The notes: a model not told the origin generated them from the letters alone. A DNA stretch of 64,000 nt from JBBSNV01 sp964458605 (GCA_964458605.1 CAYWLS010000007.1:88410-152409), one strand, 5' to 3'. Counted from the stretch's first letter, positions 45,778-55,220 are shown. Numbers and translations are program-made.

Positions 45778-46572
45778 ATGGTTTCGACCATGCACGACCG
45801 AAACGAGCCGCGCCCGGAGCCCAAGCCTGCAGCCCGATCGGGAGCGATGGGCCATGTAGCGATGGGCCATGTCAAGCATTGGGCGCCGATCGTCGTCCTG
45901 TTGCTGGGCACGGGAGCTTTCTTCGTTTCCGGCGCCTATCGCTACGTCACCTTCGAGACCTTGCGCGAGCATCGCGAGGTGCTGCTGGGATGGGTCAAGG
46001 ACGCTGGCCTGCTGGCGGGCATCGTCTGCATCCTGGGCTATGCCGTGGTGACCGCATTCTCGCTGCCGCTGGGAAGCCTGATGACCCTGGCGGCCGGCTT
46101 CCTGTTCGGCACCGCGCTTGCGACCGTCTATGTCGTGATCGGCGCCACCCTGGGATCGATCGCCGTGTTCCTGGCCGCGCGCACCGCCTTGAGCGACGTT
46201 CTGCACAAGCGCGCCTCCGGATTCCTGGGCCGCATGGAGACGGGCTTCCAGCGCGACCAATTCAGCTACCTGATGTTCCTGCGCCTGGTGCCGATCTTCC
46301 CGTTCTGGCTGGTCAACATCGTGCCGGCCTTCCTCGGCGTGTCGCTGCGCAACTACGCCATCGCCACCTTCATCGGCATCATTCCGGGCACGGCGGTGTT
46401 CGCCGCCGTCGGCAACGGGCTGGGCTCGGTGTTCGACCAGGGCAAGACGCCCGATCTCGGCATCATCTTCAAGCCGGAGATCCTGCTGCCGATCCTGGCG
46501 CTGGCGATCCTGTCGCTGGTCCCGGTCGCCTATCGCCGCTATCGCGACAGGCACAAGAAGAAGGGCGCATGA
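45778..46572 (+). CDS. TVP38/TMEM64 family membrane protein
   Basis: 264 residues. Charged N-terminus, TM1 (WAPIVVLLLGTGAFFVSGAY in part), then the SNARE-associated/DedA-like domain with SLPLGSLMTLAAGFLFG, FLGRMETGFQRDQFSYLMFLRL and FPFWLVNIVPAFLGV, the family's re-entrant helices, and a final TM. Possible lipid or metal transport; function in bacteria is not settled. Its last bases overlap the start of a MerA-like gene (ATGA), a widespread pairing. Confidence 0.92.
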   Translation: MVSTMHDRNEPRPEPKPAARSGAMGHVAMGHVKHWAPIVVLLLGTGAFFVSGAYRYVTFETLREHREVLLGWVKDAGLLAGIVCILGYAVVTAFSLPLGSLMTLAAGFLFGTALATVYVVIGATLGSIAVFLAARTALSDVLHKRASGFLGRMETGFQRDQFSYLMFLRLVPIFPFWLVNIVPAFLGVSLRNYAIATFIGIIPGTAVFAAVGNGLGSVFDQGKTPDLGIIFKPEILLPILALAILSLVPVAYRRYRDRHKKKGA

Positions 46573-47987
46573 GCCGGTTCGACACCGACCTTTGCATCGT
46601 CGGCGCCGGCTCGGCCGGGCTCACCGTGGCGGCAGGCGCGGCGCAGATGGGCGCCCGCGTCGTGCTGATCGAGCGCGGCAGGATGGGCGGCGACTGTCTG
46701 AACTACGGCTGCGTGCCGTCCAAGGCGTTGCTGGCGGCGGCACACCGCGCCCAGGCCGTGCGCGGTTCGGCGGCGTTCGGCATCGCGGCCATCGAGCCGA
46801 CCATCGATTTCGCCCGCACCATGGAGCATGTGCAGCAGGTGATCGCCGCCATCGCGCCGCACGATTCGGTCGAACGCTTCGCCGGGCTGGGCGTGGATGT
46901 GATCCAGGCCGAGGCGCGTTTCGTCGATGCCGTTACGGTGGAAGCCGGCGGCCGGCGCATCCGCGCCCGCCGCTTCGTCGTCGCCACCGGCTCGCGCGCT
47001 TCCCTGCCGCCGATTCCCGGGCTGAAGGACGTGCCGTACCTGACCAACGAGACGGTGTTCGACAATCGGGTGCGGCCGGCGCATCTGATCGTGATCGGCG
47101 GCGGGCCGATCGGCATGGAGATGGCCCAGGCCCATCGCCGGCTGGGCAGCCAGGTCACCGTGCTGGAAGCAGCCACGATCCTGGCCAAAGACGATCCCGA
47201 GTTGGCCGATATCGTCAAGAAGGCGCTGGCGGCCGAGGGCGTGGCGCTGCGCGAAGGCATCGGCATCGAACGCATCGAGCGCGACGGCGCAGGCATCGCC
47301 GTGACGCTGAAGGACGGCGAACGCGTCGCCGGCTCGCACCTGCTGGTGGCGGCGGGCCGCCAGCCCAATATCGAGGCGCTCGACCTCGACAAGGCCGGCA
47401 TCAAGCACTCCAAGCGCGGCATCGAGACCGATCCCGGCCTGCGCAGCTCCAATCCGCGCGTCTTCGCCATCGGCGACGTGGCCGGCCGCTACCAGTTCAC
47501 CCATATCGCCGGCGAGCATGGTTCGCTGGTCATCAGGCGCGTGCTGTTCGGCCTGCCGGCCAAGGTCAACGAGACCAGCGTGCCGTGGTGCAGCTACACC
47601 GATCCGGAACTGGCCCAGGTCGGTCTGGGCGAGGCCGAGGCGCGCAAGAAATTCGGCGATGCCGTGAAGGTTCTGCGGTGGCCTTATGCCGAGAACGATC
47701 GCGCCCAGGCCGAGCGCGCCACGCAGGGGCTGGTCAAGGCGGTGGTGGGCAAGGGCGGCCGCATCCTGGGGGCGGCGATCGCCGGCAAGGACGCGGGCGA
47801 ATTGATCCATCCCTGGTGCCTGGCGATCGCGCGCAAGCTCAAGATCGGCGCCATGGCCACGCCCACGCTGCCTTATCCGACCCTGGGCGAGGCGTCCAAA
47901 CGCGCCGCCGGCTCGTATTACACCCAGGCGCTGTTCGGGCCGCGCGTGCGCGCGCTGGTGCGGCTGAAGCTTTGGCTGACGCGCTAA
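46569..47987 (+). CDS. FAD-dependent pyridine nucleotide-disulfide oxidoreductase, MerA-like
   Basis: 472 residues. FAD site CIVGAGSAGLTVAAGAAQMG, redox site GGDCLNYGCVPSKALL with the CxxxxC pair, NAD(P) site LIVIGGGPIGMEMAQ, and VFAIGDVAGRYQFTHIAGEH. It resembles mercuric reductase and lipoamide dehydrogenase but lacks both the N-terminal HMA domain and the C-terminal Cys pair needed to handle Hg(II), since the chain ends in VRLKLWLTR. Coupled to the TVP38 gene; mercury reduction is therefore unlikely and the electron acceptor unknown. Confidence 0.92.
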   Translation: MSRFDTDLCIVGAGSAGLTVAAGAAQMGARVVLIERGRMGGDCLNYGCVPSKALLAAAHRAQAVRGSAAFGIAAIEPTIDFARTMEHVQQVIAAIAPHDSVERFAGLGVDVIQAEARFVDAVTVEAGGRRIRARRFVVATGSRASLPPIPGLKDVPYLTNETVFDNRVRPAHLIVIGGGPIGMEMAQAHRRLGSQVTVLEAATILAKDDPELADIVKKALAAEGVALREGIGIERIERDGAGIAVTLKDGERVAGSHLLVAAGRQPNIEALDLDKAGIKHSKRGIETDPGLRSSNPRVFAIGDVAGRYQFTHIAGEHGSLVIRRVLFGLPAKVNETSVPWCSYTDPELAQVGLGEAEARKKFGDAVKVLRWPYAENDRAQAERATQGLVKAVVGKGGRILGAAIAGKDAGELIHPWCLAIARKLKIGAMATPTLPYPTLGEASKRAAGSYYTQALFGPRVRALVRLKLWLTR

Positions 47988-48042
47988 GGACCGCCATGCG
48001 CGGCGCATTGGCGGAATACGGGGCCTGTACTAATGTCCGTGC

Positions 48043-49500
48043 ATGGTTGAAACCATCCGCGATGCTGCAATGCGAGGCGCCGTCCGTTCCGGCGTCGCGC
48101 CGCGTTTCAGCCTGTCGCAGAAGCTGCTGCTGCTGGTCGGCGTCTGCGTGGTCGCCAGCGAAGTGCTGATCCTGGCGCCGTCGATCTCTAGCTTCCGCTA
48201 TTCCTACCTGCAGCAGCGCCTGGCCAACGCCCATCTGGCGACCCTGGCGCTCGACGCCACGCCGGACAACATGGTGAGCGACGATCTCTCCATGATGCTG
48301 CTCGACCTGGCCGAGGTGCGCGGCGTTGCGCTGCGCAAGCCCAACGGGCCGCGCCGCATCCTGTCCTCGTCGATGCCGCCCAAGGTCGACGTGTCGACCG
48401 ATCTCGACCACAGCAACTGGCTGCAGATGATGGGCGACGCGCTCGACACGCTGTTCAACGGCGGCGACCGGGTGCTGCGCGTCATGGGCATGTCGCCCAA
48501 GGACGCCGCCGTGCAGGTCGAGATCCTGCTCGACGAAGGGCCGATGCGCCAGGCGATGATCGCCTATACCGAGCGCATCCTGGCGATATCGGTGGTGATT
48601 TCCGCCGCCTGCGCGCTGTTGCTGTTCGCGGCGTTGCGCTGGCTGATCGTGCGGCCGCTGCAGACCGTGACCGACGAGATCGAATCCTTCCGCCGCGATC
48701 CGGAGACCGAGCCGATCATGCCGATCGCCAACGGCCGCGGCGACGAGATCGGCATCGTCGAGCACGCGCTGCTCGACATGCAGCGCACCGTGCGCGGCGC
48801 GCTGCGCCAGAAAGCCAATCTCGCGACCCTGGGAACGGCGGTGGCCAAGATCAATCACGACCTGCGCAACGTGCTGTCGACGGCCCAGCTGCTGTCCGAC
48901 TATCTGGAGACCAGCGACGATCCCAAGGTGCGCAAGGTGGCGCCGACCCTGATGCGCGCCATCGACCGGGCGGTGGCGCTGTGCAGCGACACCTTGAACT
49001 TCACCAGCGAGCAGCCCTCGCCCGACCGGCGCCAGGTCGACCTGCCGGCGCTGATCGGCGAACTCGACGCCACCTTGCGGCCGCACGGCGCGGCCGGCGA
49101 GGCCGAGGAGGCGGGCAAGACGGTCGAATGGCAGGTCGAGATCGCGCCCGGCTTCGCCGTCTGGGCCGACCGCGAGCAGCTGTTCCGCGTGCTGCTCAAC
49201 GTGGTGCGCAACGCACTGCAGGCCGGCGCCCAGCGCATCCGCTTTTCGGCCCAGGCCGGCGAGGCCAGCACTACCCTCGATATCGCCGACAACGGCCCCG
49301 GCCTGTCGCCGCGGGCGCAGGAGAACCTGTTCCGCCCGTTCGCCGGCAGCGGCCGGCCCGGCGGCACCGGGCTCGGCCTGGCGGTGGCGCGCGACCTGCT
49401 GCGCGCCCATGGCGGAGACATCGTGCTGGCGCACACCGGCGGCGACGGCACGCTGTTCCGCCTGACCCTGCCCAACGCGCCGAAGGGCGGGCGAGCCTGA
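48043..49500 (+). CDS. Membrane sensor histidine kinase
   Basis: 485 residues. TM1 LLLLVGVCVVASEVLILAP, a periplasmic sensor region (about 50-185), TM2 ISVVISAACALLLFAALRWL, a HAMP-like segment, then the dimerisation helix with phospho-acceptor KINHDLRNVLST and an ATPase domain with NVVRNALQAG (N box), DNGPGLSP (G1) and GGTGLGLAVARDLL (G2). No response regulator lies beside it, so its partner is elsewhere. Ends tail to tail with the 78-residue ORF. Confidence 0.93.
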   Translation: MVETIRDAAMRGAVRSGVAPRFSLSQKLLLLVGVCVVASEVLILAPSISSFRYSYLQQRLANAHLATLALDATPDNMVSDDLSMMLLDLAEVRGVALRKPNGPRRILSSSMPPKVDVSTDLDHSNWLQMMGDALDTLFNGGDRVLRVMGMSPKDAAVQVEILLDEGPMRQAMIAYTERILAISVVISAACALLLFAALRWLIVRPLQTVTDEIESFRRDPETEPIMPIANGRGDEIGIVEHALLDMQRTVRGALRQKANLATLGTAVAKINHDLRNVLSTAQLLSDYLETSDDPKVRKVAPTLMRAIDRAVALCSDTLNFTSEQPSPDRRQVDLPALIGELDATLRPHGAAGEAEEAGKTVEWQVEIAPGFAVWADREQLFRVLLNVVRNALQAGAQRIRFSAQAGEASTTLDIADNGPGLSPRAQENLFRPFAGSGRPGGTGLGLAVARDLLRAHGGDIVLAHTGGDGTLFRLTLPNAPKGGRA

Positions 49501-49503
49501 CGT

Positions 49504-49740
49504 TCAATCTTTAGCGGAAGGGTTTCTCGTTGTGTTGGGCTTGATCGTAGCTGCCCATGTGCCTTCCGGCGTTTTCGACAGTACGGCCTGACACTCGACG
49601 TCTTCGCAGTAAACCGTGACTGTTTCACCTTCTCGCAGCAGGCGAACATCGATACCTGAATTCACCACGCCGTCAAAGCGCAAGGGATAGACATCAGGCG
49701 CCAGCCAGAAATTGAAGTCGAGATAAATTCGTAGATTCAT
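49504..49740 (-). CDS. Small hypothetical protein (78 aa)
   Basis: Not recognised. 78 residues, mostly beta-strand by pattern: RIYLDFNFWLAPDVYPLRF, IDVRLLREGETVTVYCEDVECQAVL. Two Cys residues lie five apart (CEDVEC). Its ATG directly abuts the TAA of the GST gene with no spacer, so it is probably translated by termination-reinitiation as the third gene of rlmI-GST-ORF. Base composition is clearly less GC-rich than the neighbours, hinting at recent arrival. No signal peptide or TM. Confidence 0.6.
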   Translation of the reverse strand: MNLRIYLDFNFWLAPDVYPLRFDGVVNSGIDVRLLREGETVTVYCEDVECQAVLSKTPEGTWAATIKPNTTRNPSAKD

Positions 49741-50325
49741 TTAAGCCGGCAGCTCGTAGCCGATGGCGGTTTCGGTGGCGATGGTCTGCTGCACCGCCGG
49801 GCGCGCCATCATGCGGTCGTAGAGCGCCGACAGATGCGGGAACTCGGCGCGATCGGGCTTGAGCGAATTGGAGAAGCGCCAGTACAGCCGGAACAGGTGG
49901 ATGTCGGCGATCGAGTAGCGGCCTAAAATCCAGTCGTCCTTGCCCAGCCGGCGGTCGGCCAGGCCGTAGATCTTGCGGGCGTGGTCCAGGCCCTGCTGCC
50001 GCGCCGGATGGACGGTGGCGGCGATGAACGACATCCAGGACAGCGCCTGCGCCTGCTGTTCGAGATCGTCCGGCAGCAGATTGGCCTCGGGATGGCGCCG
50101 CGCCAGGTAGAACAGGATCGCCAGCACCTCGGTCAGCACCCGGCCGTCGATCAGCAGGGTCGGCACCTTGCCCTCGGGATTGATGGCGCGGAACTCGGGG
50201 CTGCGATGCTGTTTGCGGGCAAAGGACAGCGAACGGATCTCGAACGGCAGGCCGATCTCGTTGAGCGCGATATGCACCGCCATCGAGCTGGCGCCGGGCG
50301 AGAGATAGAGGGTCAGCACCGTCAA
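49741..50325 (-). CDS. Glutathione S-transferase
   Basis: 194 residues. Start is TTG at 50325, within TTGA overlapping the rlmI stop; a GTG two codons later is possible. Begins LTLYLSPGASSMAVHIAL (beta/theta-like GST with SPGASSM active-site Ser), INPEGKVPTLLIDGRVLTE for the glutathione site, and a C-terminal domain with YSIADIHLFRLYWR. Related to bacterial GstB/beta class. Role unknown; coupled to an rRNA methyltransferase gene. Confidence 0.92.
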   Translation of the reverse strand: MTVLTLYLSPGASSMAVHIALNEIGLPFEIRSLSFARKQHRSPEFRAINPEGKVPTLLIDGRVLTEVLAILFYLARRHPEANLLPDDLEQQAQALSWMSFIAATVHPARQQGLDHARKIYGLADRRLGKDDWILGRYSIADIHLFRLYWRFSNSLKPDRAEFPHLSALYDRMMARPAVQQTIATETAIGYELPA

Positions 50326-51509
50326 TCCAGTTGCAGCAGTTGCGCCTTGAGATAGGCCGATTCGGGCAGCGCCGGATGCACCGGGTGATCGGGCGCGGCG
50401 CCCAGGCTGTAGAGCACGCGGGCCCCGCGGCGCAGATCGGCCAGGCCGTGCCGCACCGTGTCGGCGAATAGCGGCGGTTCCATCAGATGCGAGCAGGAGG
50501 CGATGAACAGCAAGCCCCCCGGCGCTACCAGCTGCGCCGCCAGCCGCGCCAGCTTGCGATAGCCTTGGGTGCCGGCCTTGATGTCCTTGCGGCTTTTTAC
50601 GAAAGCCGGCGGATCGACGATCACCACCTCGAAGCGCTCCTGGGCGGCGCTCATCGCCTCAAGCGCCTCGAAGGCCTCGGCCTTGCGGGTGCGCAGCCGG
50701 CCCTCGACGCCGTTGGCCGCGGCCGAGCGTTGCGCCAGGGCCAGCGCGGTCTCGGAGCGGTCGACCGCCAGCACCTCGCGCGCGCCGCCCAGCGCCGCCT
50801 GCACGGCAAAGCCGCCGGCATAGCAATAGACATCGAGCACCCGCGCGCCCTTGCAGAGCCGGCCCACCAGGTGGCGGTTGTCGCGCTGGTCGTAGAACCA
50901 GCCGGTCTTCTGCCCGCCCACCAGATCGGCAAAGAAATGCGCGCCGTATTCCTCGACGGCGATGGCGCCATCGACCTTGCCATGCGCAAGGTCGACGCCT
51001 TGACCCAGCCCCTCCAGCCCGCGCACCGGGGAGTCGTTCTTCAGCACGATGGCCTGCGGCGCGAAGATCGCCTGCAGCGCCTCGACGATCTGCGGCAGCA
51101 GCCGGTCCATGCCGGCGGTGTTGGCCTGAACGGCGAAGATGTCGCCGAAGCGGTCGACGATCAGGCCGGGCAGGCCATCGGCCTCGGCATGCACCAGGCG
51201 ATAGAACGGCCGGCCGATCAGCTTCTCGCGCAGCGCCTGGGCGCGGGCCAGGCGGGCGGCGAAGAACGCGGCATCGACCGGCGTGTCGACGTCGCGGCTC
51301 AGCAGCCGCGCGCCGATCAGCGAATGCGGATTGAACGTCGCCAGCCCCAGCCGCTCGCCGCCCGCCGTGGCCAGCGCCACCACGCTGCCCGGCGCCAGCG
51401 CCTTGGTCGGCGGCGTCATGTCGATCTCGTTGGAGAAGGCCCAGGGATGGCCCGAGCGCAGCCGGCGCTCCTCGCCGCGCCGCAGGGAAACCAGGGGAAG
51501 CTTGCTCAT
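50322..51509 (-). CDS. rlmI: 23S rRNA m5C1962 methyltransferase
   Basis: 395 residues. N-terminal PUA domain (LRRGEERRLRSGHPWAFSNEI), a middle domain with FYRLVHAEADGLPGLIVDRFG, and a Rossmann methyltransferase with VLDVYCYAGGFAVQAA (SAM site) and VIVDPPAFVKSRKD. Close to the RlmI/YccW family. Methylates C1962 of 23S rRNA with SAM. Heads the rlmI-GST-ORF unit. Confidence 0.93.
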   Translation of the reverse strand: MSKLPLVSLRRGEERRLRSGHPWAFSNEIDMTPPTKALAPGSVVALATAGGERLGLATFNPHSLIGARLLSRDVDTPVDAAFFAARLARAQALREKLIGRPFYRLVHAEADGLPGLIVDRFGDIFAVQANTAGMDRLLPQIVEALQAIFAPQAIVLKNDSPVRGLEGLGQGVDLAHGKVDGAIAVEEYGAHFFADLVGGQKTGWFYDQRDNRHLVGRLCKGARVLDVYCYAGGFAVQAALGGAREVLAVDRSETALALAQRSAAANGVEGRLRTRKAEAFEALEAMSAAQERFEVVIVDPPAFVKSRKDIKAGTQGYRKLARLAAQLVAPGGLLFIASCSHLMEPPLFADTVRHGLADLRRGARVLYSLGAAPDHPVHPALPESAYLKAQLLQLD

Positions 51510-51585
51510 GCCGATGCCGTTCGATTGCCTTTGCTGGATCGGGCCAGGGCCCGGTGGTTTCGTTAGCGCCGCGTGCGGGCCGGGC

Positions 51586-53289
51586 TCAATCGCCCAGCGC
51601 CACGCCGTCGCGGCGCGGATCGGCGGCGCCATCCAGCCCCGCGCCGGTGCGGCGGATCGCGGTCAGGCCGCTGGGAATGTCGATGAAACGCACCTTGTCG
51701 CCGATCTTCTGCAGGGCCTGGCCGAGCAGGTCGAGCTTCCTGTCCTTCTCAAGCTCGACGGTGCCGGTGTTGCGGTTCAGCACATTGGGCAGGTCGACGG
51801 CCTGTTGCGCGTCGAGCGACCAGTCGAGCACGCCGACGATCACCTTGAGCGTGGCGCCGATGATGGTCGAGCCGCCGGCCGAGCCGACCGCCAGCACCGG
51901 CGAGCCTTGCGGATCGAACACGATGGTCGGCGACATCGAGGAGCGCGGCCGCTTGCCGGGCTCGACCCGGTTGACCACCGGCTGGCCGTCGCGCTCGGGC
52001 AGGAAGGAGAAATCGGTCAGCTCGTTGTTGAGCAGGAAGCCGTGCGTCATCAGCCGCGAGCCGAACGGCGCCTCGATGGTGGTGGTGAAGCTCAGCACGT
52101 TGCCCTGGGCGTCGATCGCCACCATGTGGCTGGTGGCCGGGATCTCCGAGGGCGCGCCCAACGGCGGCAGCAGCAGCAGACCGAGCTGACCGGGTTGGGC
52201 GGCCTCGCCGTTGCCATGGTCCGGATCGATCAGCGCGGCGCGCTTGGCCAGATAGGCGGGATCGAGCAGCCTGGCCACCGGCACGGCATAGAAGGCGGGA
52301 TCGCCGACATAGCGGTCGCGGTCGGCGAAGGCCAGCTTGCTGGCCTCGGCGATCAGGTGCACCGCCTGCGGCGACATCGGCTCCATCTTGGGCAGGTCGA
52401 AATGCGCCAGCATGCCCAGGACCTGCAGGATGGCGATGCCGCCCGAAGAGACCGGCGGGGCGGAGCAGACTCGCCAGGCGCGATAGGGGCCGCATACCGG
52501 CTCCAGCTCCAGCACCTTGTAGTTGGCCAGATCCTGCTCGCTCAAAGTGCCGGCGGGCGAGGCGGCGCGCACCGTCTTGACGATGTCGCGAGCGATCTCG
52601 CCCTTGTAGAACACGTCCGGACCCAGCAGCGCGATCCTGGTCAGCAACTCGGCCAACGCCAGGTTCTTGACCGTGTCCTTGGTGGTCTTGGGCGTGCCGT
52701 CGGGATGATAGTAGAGCGCCAGCGCCTCGGGCGATTTGGGCAGCGCCTTCTCGTCGGCCAGCTCGTGCGCCAGCCGCGGCGACACCTGGAAGCCCTCGCG
52801 CGCCAGCACGATGGCCGGCTGGAACAGCTCCTTCCACGGCAGCTTGCCGAAGCGCTGGTGGATCGCCTCCAGCAGCCGCAACGTGCCGGGCACGCCGACC
52901 GAACGGCCCGAGGCCACCGCCTGCTGGAACGGCAGCGGCTTTCCGTCCTCGCCGACGAACATCGTGGGCGTGGCGCCCGAAGGCGCCGTCTCGCGGCCGT
53001 CGAAATAGTGCAGGGAACGGCTGGCCGCATCGTAGTACATCAGCAGGCCGCCGCCGCCGATGCCGGAGGCCTGCGGCTCGACCACGTTCAGCACCAGCTG
53101 CATGGCGATGGCGGCATCGACCGCGTTGCCGCCGCGCCGCAGGATGTCCAGCCCGGCCTGGCTGGCGGCCGGATTGGCGCTGGCCACCATCTGGCGCTGG
53201 CCATGGGCTGGCCCCGGCTGGGCCTGCCCGGCGACCGGCAGGAGCAAAAGCGCCAACAGCCAAAAAACGCGCCTGATTTTCATGGCCAT
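51586..53289 (-). CDS. ggt: Gamma-glutamyltransferase (T03 family)
   Basis: 567 residues from the ATG at 53289; the ATG at 53283 is equally possible. Signal peptide MKIRRVFWLLALLLLPVAGQAQ; then MVASANPAASQAGLDILRRG and GIGGGGLLMYYD of the large chain. The autocleavage site is at T in ATSHMVAIDAQGNVLSF, the catalytic Thr that becomes the small-chain N-terminus; GSAGGSTIIGA follows. It transfers or hydrolyses gamma-glutamyl groups of glutathione in the periplasm. The peptidase-importer cluster downstream could take up the cysteinylglycine released, but this is conjecture. Confidence 0.93.
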   Translation of the reverse strand: MAMKIRRVFWLLALLLLPVAGQAQPGPAHGQRQMVASANPAASQAGLDILRRGGNAVDAAIAMQLVLNVVEPQASGIGGGGLLMYYDAASRSLHYFDGRETAPSGATPTMFVGEDGKPLPFQQAVASGRSVGVPGTLRLLEAIHQRFGKLPWKELFQPAIVLAREGFQVSPRLAHELADEKALPKSPEALALYYHPDGTPKTTKDTVKNLALAELLTRIALLGPDVFYKGEIARDIVKTVRAASPAGTLSEQDLANYKVLELEPVCGPYRAWRVCSAPPVSSGGIAILQVLGMLAHFDLPKMEPMSPQAVHLIAEASKLAFADRDRYVGDPAFYAVPVARLLDPAYLAKRAALIDPDHGNGEAAQPGQLGLLLLPPLGAPSEIPATSHMVAIDAQGNVLSFTTTIEAPFGSRLMTHGFLLNNELTDFSFLPERDGQPVVNRVEPGKRPRSSMSPTIVFDPQGSPVLAVGSAGGSTIIGATLKVIVGVLDWSLDAQQAVDLPNVLNRNTGTVELEKDRKLDLLGQALQKIGDKVRFIDIPSGLTAIRRTGAGLDGAADPRRDGVALGD

Positions 53290-53352
53290 GGCATACCATG
53301 CGGCTTGAGCGGGAACAAAGCGGCAGTCGGAAACCGCAGGCATAAGATTTCC

Positions 53353-53871
53353 ATGGTCCTTCTGATCGGCATGGCGGCGGCGACGCTGCTGGTGATCCTC
53401 TGCCTGCTCGTGCATTACGAGGTGTTGCGGCTGGTCTCGGCGCTGGTGCCGCGACTGACTTTCCTGCAGCCGCGGCGGCGCATCGTCGTGGTGGTCAGCG
53501 GCGCCTTCGTCGGCCACACGCTCGAGGTATGGCTGTTCGCGCTGGGTTATTGGACGCTGTCGCTGGTGCCTTCGGTGGGCGCCTTCGCCTATGTCGATCC
53601 GCAGGCGGCGGCCCGCTTCGTCTCCATGGACGCGCCCTACGGCGAACTCGAGCACTATCTCTATTTCTCGGTCGTCACCTACACCTCGCTGGGCCTGGGC
53701 GATGTCGTGCCGCACGGCGCCATGCGCATGCTGGCCGGGGTGGAGGCCATCACCGGCCTGATGCTGATCGGCTGGTCGGCCACCTTCACCTTCCTGGAGA
53801 TGAAGGAGCTGTGGCCGCTGCACCAGCCGCGCCGCAACCGGCGCCGTGGACGGCATCCGTCGGGCAATTGA
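53353..53871 (+). CDS. Small two-TM-like ion channel (potassium channel family)
   Basis: 172 residues. Hydrophobic helices at LLIGMAAATLLVILCLLVHY and VVVVSGAFVGHTLEVWLFAL, a pore segment YLYFSVVTYTSLGLGDVVP, and a last helix MLAGVEAITGLMLIGWSATF. TSLGLGD stands where TVGYGD is found in K+ channels, as in the Ion_trans_2 group with SLGLGD filters; conductance of K+ is likely but not assured. Divergent from ggt; close ahead of a peptidase gene. Confidence 0.85.
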   Translation: MVLLIGMAAATLLVILCLLVHYEVLRLVSALVPRLTFLQPRRRIVVVVSGAFVGHTLEVWLFALGYWTLSLVPSVGAFAYVDPQAAARFVSMDAPYGELEHYLYFSVVTYTSLGLGDVVPHGAMRMLAGVEAITGLMLIGWSATFTFLEMKELWPLHQPRRNRRRGRHPSGN

Positions 53872-53903
53872 CCGGCACCCCGCGCGGACCTACCCTTGTG
53901 CGC

Positions 53904-55220
53904 ATGGACACAATCACAGGTAAGGCCGGCCATCAGCTGCTCGACGGTCTGTTTGGCCGCATCGATTCGCTGCGCGACGAGCTGGTGGCGCTGACCCAGG
54001 AACTGGTCCGCATTCCCACGGTCAATCCGCCCGGCGAATTCTACGAGGACTGCGCCCGGGCGGTGGGCGAGCGGCTGCGCGGCAAGGGCTTCGCGGTCGA
54101 ATATCCGCGCGCGGTGGGCGAAAGGGCCGACAACGACAAGCATCCGCGCACCAATGTGGTGGCCCGGGTCGAGGGCAAGGGTGCGGGCGCCTGCGTGCAC
54201 TTCAACTCGCATATCGACGTGGTCGAGGCCGGCCGCGGCTGGAGCTTCGATCCGTTCGGCGCGGAGCTGAAGGACGGCAGGATCTACGGCCGCGGCACCT
54301 GCGACATGAAGGGCGGGCTGGCGGCCAGCATGATCGCGGTCGAGGCCATCCTGGCCTCCGGCATCGCCTTTCCCGGCGCCTTCGAGATCTCCGGCACCGC
54401 CGACGAGGAGTCGGGCGGCTGGGCCGGCGTCGGCTGGCTGGCCAAGAAGGGCTACTTCGCCAAGAGCAAGGTCGACCACGTCATCATCCCCGAGCCGCTC
54501 AACCAGGATTGCGTGTGCCTGGGCCATCGCGGCGTGTGGTGGGCCGAGGTCGAGACCCTGGGCCGCGTGGCGCATGGCTCGATGCCCTATCTGGGCGTCA
54601 ACGCCATCCGCGGCATGGGCGCCTTCCTGCACAAGGTCGAGCAGCAGCTCTATCCCGAGCTCGACACGCGCCAGACCGCGATGCCGGTGATTCCCGAAGG
54701 CTCGCGCCGCTCGACCCTGAACTTCAACTCGATCCATGGCGGGCAGATCGAGCCCGACCGCGACTTCGACGGCGCGCCTTCGCCGGTGGTGGCCGATAGC
54801 TGCCGGCTGATCCTCGACCGCCGCTACCTGATCGAAGAAGACCCGCAATTCGTCAAGGACGAGATCGTCGGCCTGCTCGAGGAAGTGAAGAAGGAGCGGC
54901 CCGATTTCCAGTACAGGATCCGCGACATCCTGGAATTCGCGCCCAACATGACCGAAGCGGACGATCCGGTGGTCAAGGCGCTGGATAGCGCGGTCGAAGA
55001 GGTGTTCGGCCGCAAGCCGCGCCATGTCGTGTCGCCGGGGACCTACGACCAGAAGCACATCCAGCGCATCGGCCATCTGCAAAGCTGCGTGGCCTACGGG
55101 CCGGGCATCCTCGACCTGGCGCATCAGCCCGACGAGTACATCGTGGTCGACGACATGATCCGCTCGGCCAAGGTGATGGCCGCGGCGTCGCTGGCGCTCA
55201 AGGGCGTGATCGCGCTTTGA
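53904..55220 (+). CDS. M20 family metallopeptidase (ArgE/DapE/ACY1 group)
   Basis: 438 residues from the ATG at 53904. Metal-site motifs VHFNSHIDVVEAG, IYGRGTCDMKGGLAA and EISGTADEESGG are intact, with dimerisation lid and late GTYDQKHIQRIG. Long form of the M20 family; substrate may be N-acyl amino acids or short peptides. It opens a run of plus-strand genes (second peptidase, solute-binding protein, two permeases) consistent with peptide import and breakdown. Confidence 0.92.
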   Translation: MDTITGKAGHQLLDGLFGRIDSLRDELVALTQELVRIPTVNPPGEFYEDCARAVGERLRGKGFAVEYPRAVGERADNDKHPRTNVVARVEGKGAGACVHFNSHIDVVEAGRGWSFDPFGAELKDGRIYGRGTCDMKGGLAASMIAVEAILASGIAFPGAFEISGTADEESGGWAGVGWLAKKGYFAKSKVDHVIIPEPLNQDCVCLGHRGVWWAEVETLGRVAHGSMPYLGVNAIRGMGAFLHKVEQQLYPELDTRQTAMPVIPEGSRRSTLNFNSIHGGQIEPDRDFDGAPSPVVADSCRLILDRRYLIEEDPQFVKDEIVGLLEEVKKERPDFQYRIRDILEFAPNMTEADDPVVKALDSAVEEVFGRKPRHVVSPGTYDQKHIQRIGHLQSCVAYGPGILDLAHQPDEYIVVDDMIRSAKVMAAASLALKGVIAL

